Below, in pieces: positions 5,229 to 5,252 of a DNA stretch of 5,252 nucleotides. Below the pieces are notes generated by a model that was not told the DNA's origin, did no database searches, and saw only the letters and a list, made by a program, of their open reading frames with translations. The translations under genes and the position numbers were made by a program. Origin of the DNA: UBA4716 sp036310525 (GTDB lineage Bacteria; Bacillota; Clostridia; UBA1381); NCBI GenBank assembly GCA_036310525.1, contig JAXJRQ010000188.1, positions 1-5,252 of the forward strand, in the 5' to 3' direction. Numbering within the stretch: the first letter of the stretch is position 1; every line of letters begins with the position of its first letter.

Positions 5229-5252
5229 ATGAATTATACACAAAACAACAAG
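5229..5252 (+). CDS. Start of a gene cut by the window end, IS110-family transposase-like
   Basis: GGAGG (5217-5221) lies 7 nt before the ATG at 5229, and promoter P2 is correctly placed, so a real start is well supported. Only MNYTQNNK is visible. Many Firmicutes IS110-family transposases, as I recall them, begin M-N-x-T-Q-N-x-K-I and soon continue into the GxDIAK DEDD-nuclease start. Eight residues are weak evidence, so the family call is tentative (about 0.4), while the existence of a gene is likely. Confidence 0.6.

Overview
The window looks like origin-proximal chromosome of an endospore-forming member of the Firmicutes, probably a Clostridia-class bacterium of moderate-to-low G+C. The reasons are a chromosomal parA-parB (soj/spo0J) pair, two exact copies of the Firmicutes parS site, a GerA-family spore germination protein, a DUF4446 gene directly after parB, and good AGGAGG-type ribosome binding sites.

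Layout. Positions 1-57 hold what is probably the last 18 codons of a plus-strand gene. It converges on a minus-strand GerA-family germinant-receptor A-subunit gene (118-1734, possibly 1743). A perfect 34-bp palindrome with a parS site at its centre separates the two gene ends. The divergent intergenic region 1744-1940 carries a second exact parS, which abuts the -35 element of an extended -10 promoter driving a plus-strand operon: parA (1941-2699), parB (2730-3593), a DUF4446 membrane-anchored protein (3613-4104), and an unrecognised 150-residue protein with one membrane helix and a coiled coil (4106-4558). A small AT-rich gene with the look of a PBECR nuclease-fold domain (4560-4922) follows one base later and is probably a later acquisition.

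The last 330 bases differ in character. A textbook sigma-A promoter (4927-4955) drives a short transcript of about 140 nt that ends at a strong intrinsic terminator (5068-5101). This transcript can be read either as a structured non-coding RNA or as the 5' remnant of a gene with a DTW-domain-like cysteine signature. A second good promoter (5149-5177), a leader hairpin and a strong ribosome binding site precede a reading frame cut by the window end. Its first eight residues resemble the start of Firmicutes IS110-family transposases.

How the genes work together. ParB loads onto parS as a CTP-dependent clamp and ParA acts on it to segregate origins, including into the forespore in spore formers. 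parS at the parA promoter suggests ParB feedback on its own operon. DUF4446 and the 150-residue protein may link this system to the membrane, but that is inference from position. The right edge (PBECR gene, short transcript, IS-like start) reads as accessory DNA placed at the end of a conserved housekeeping operon.
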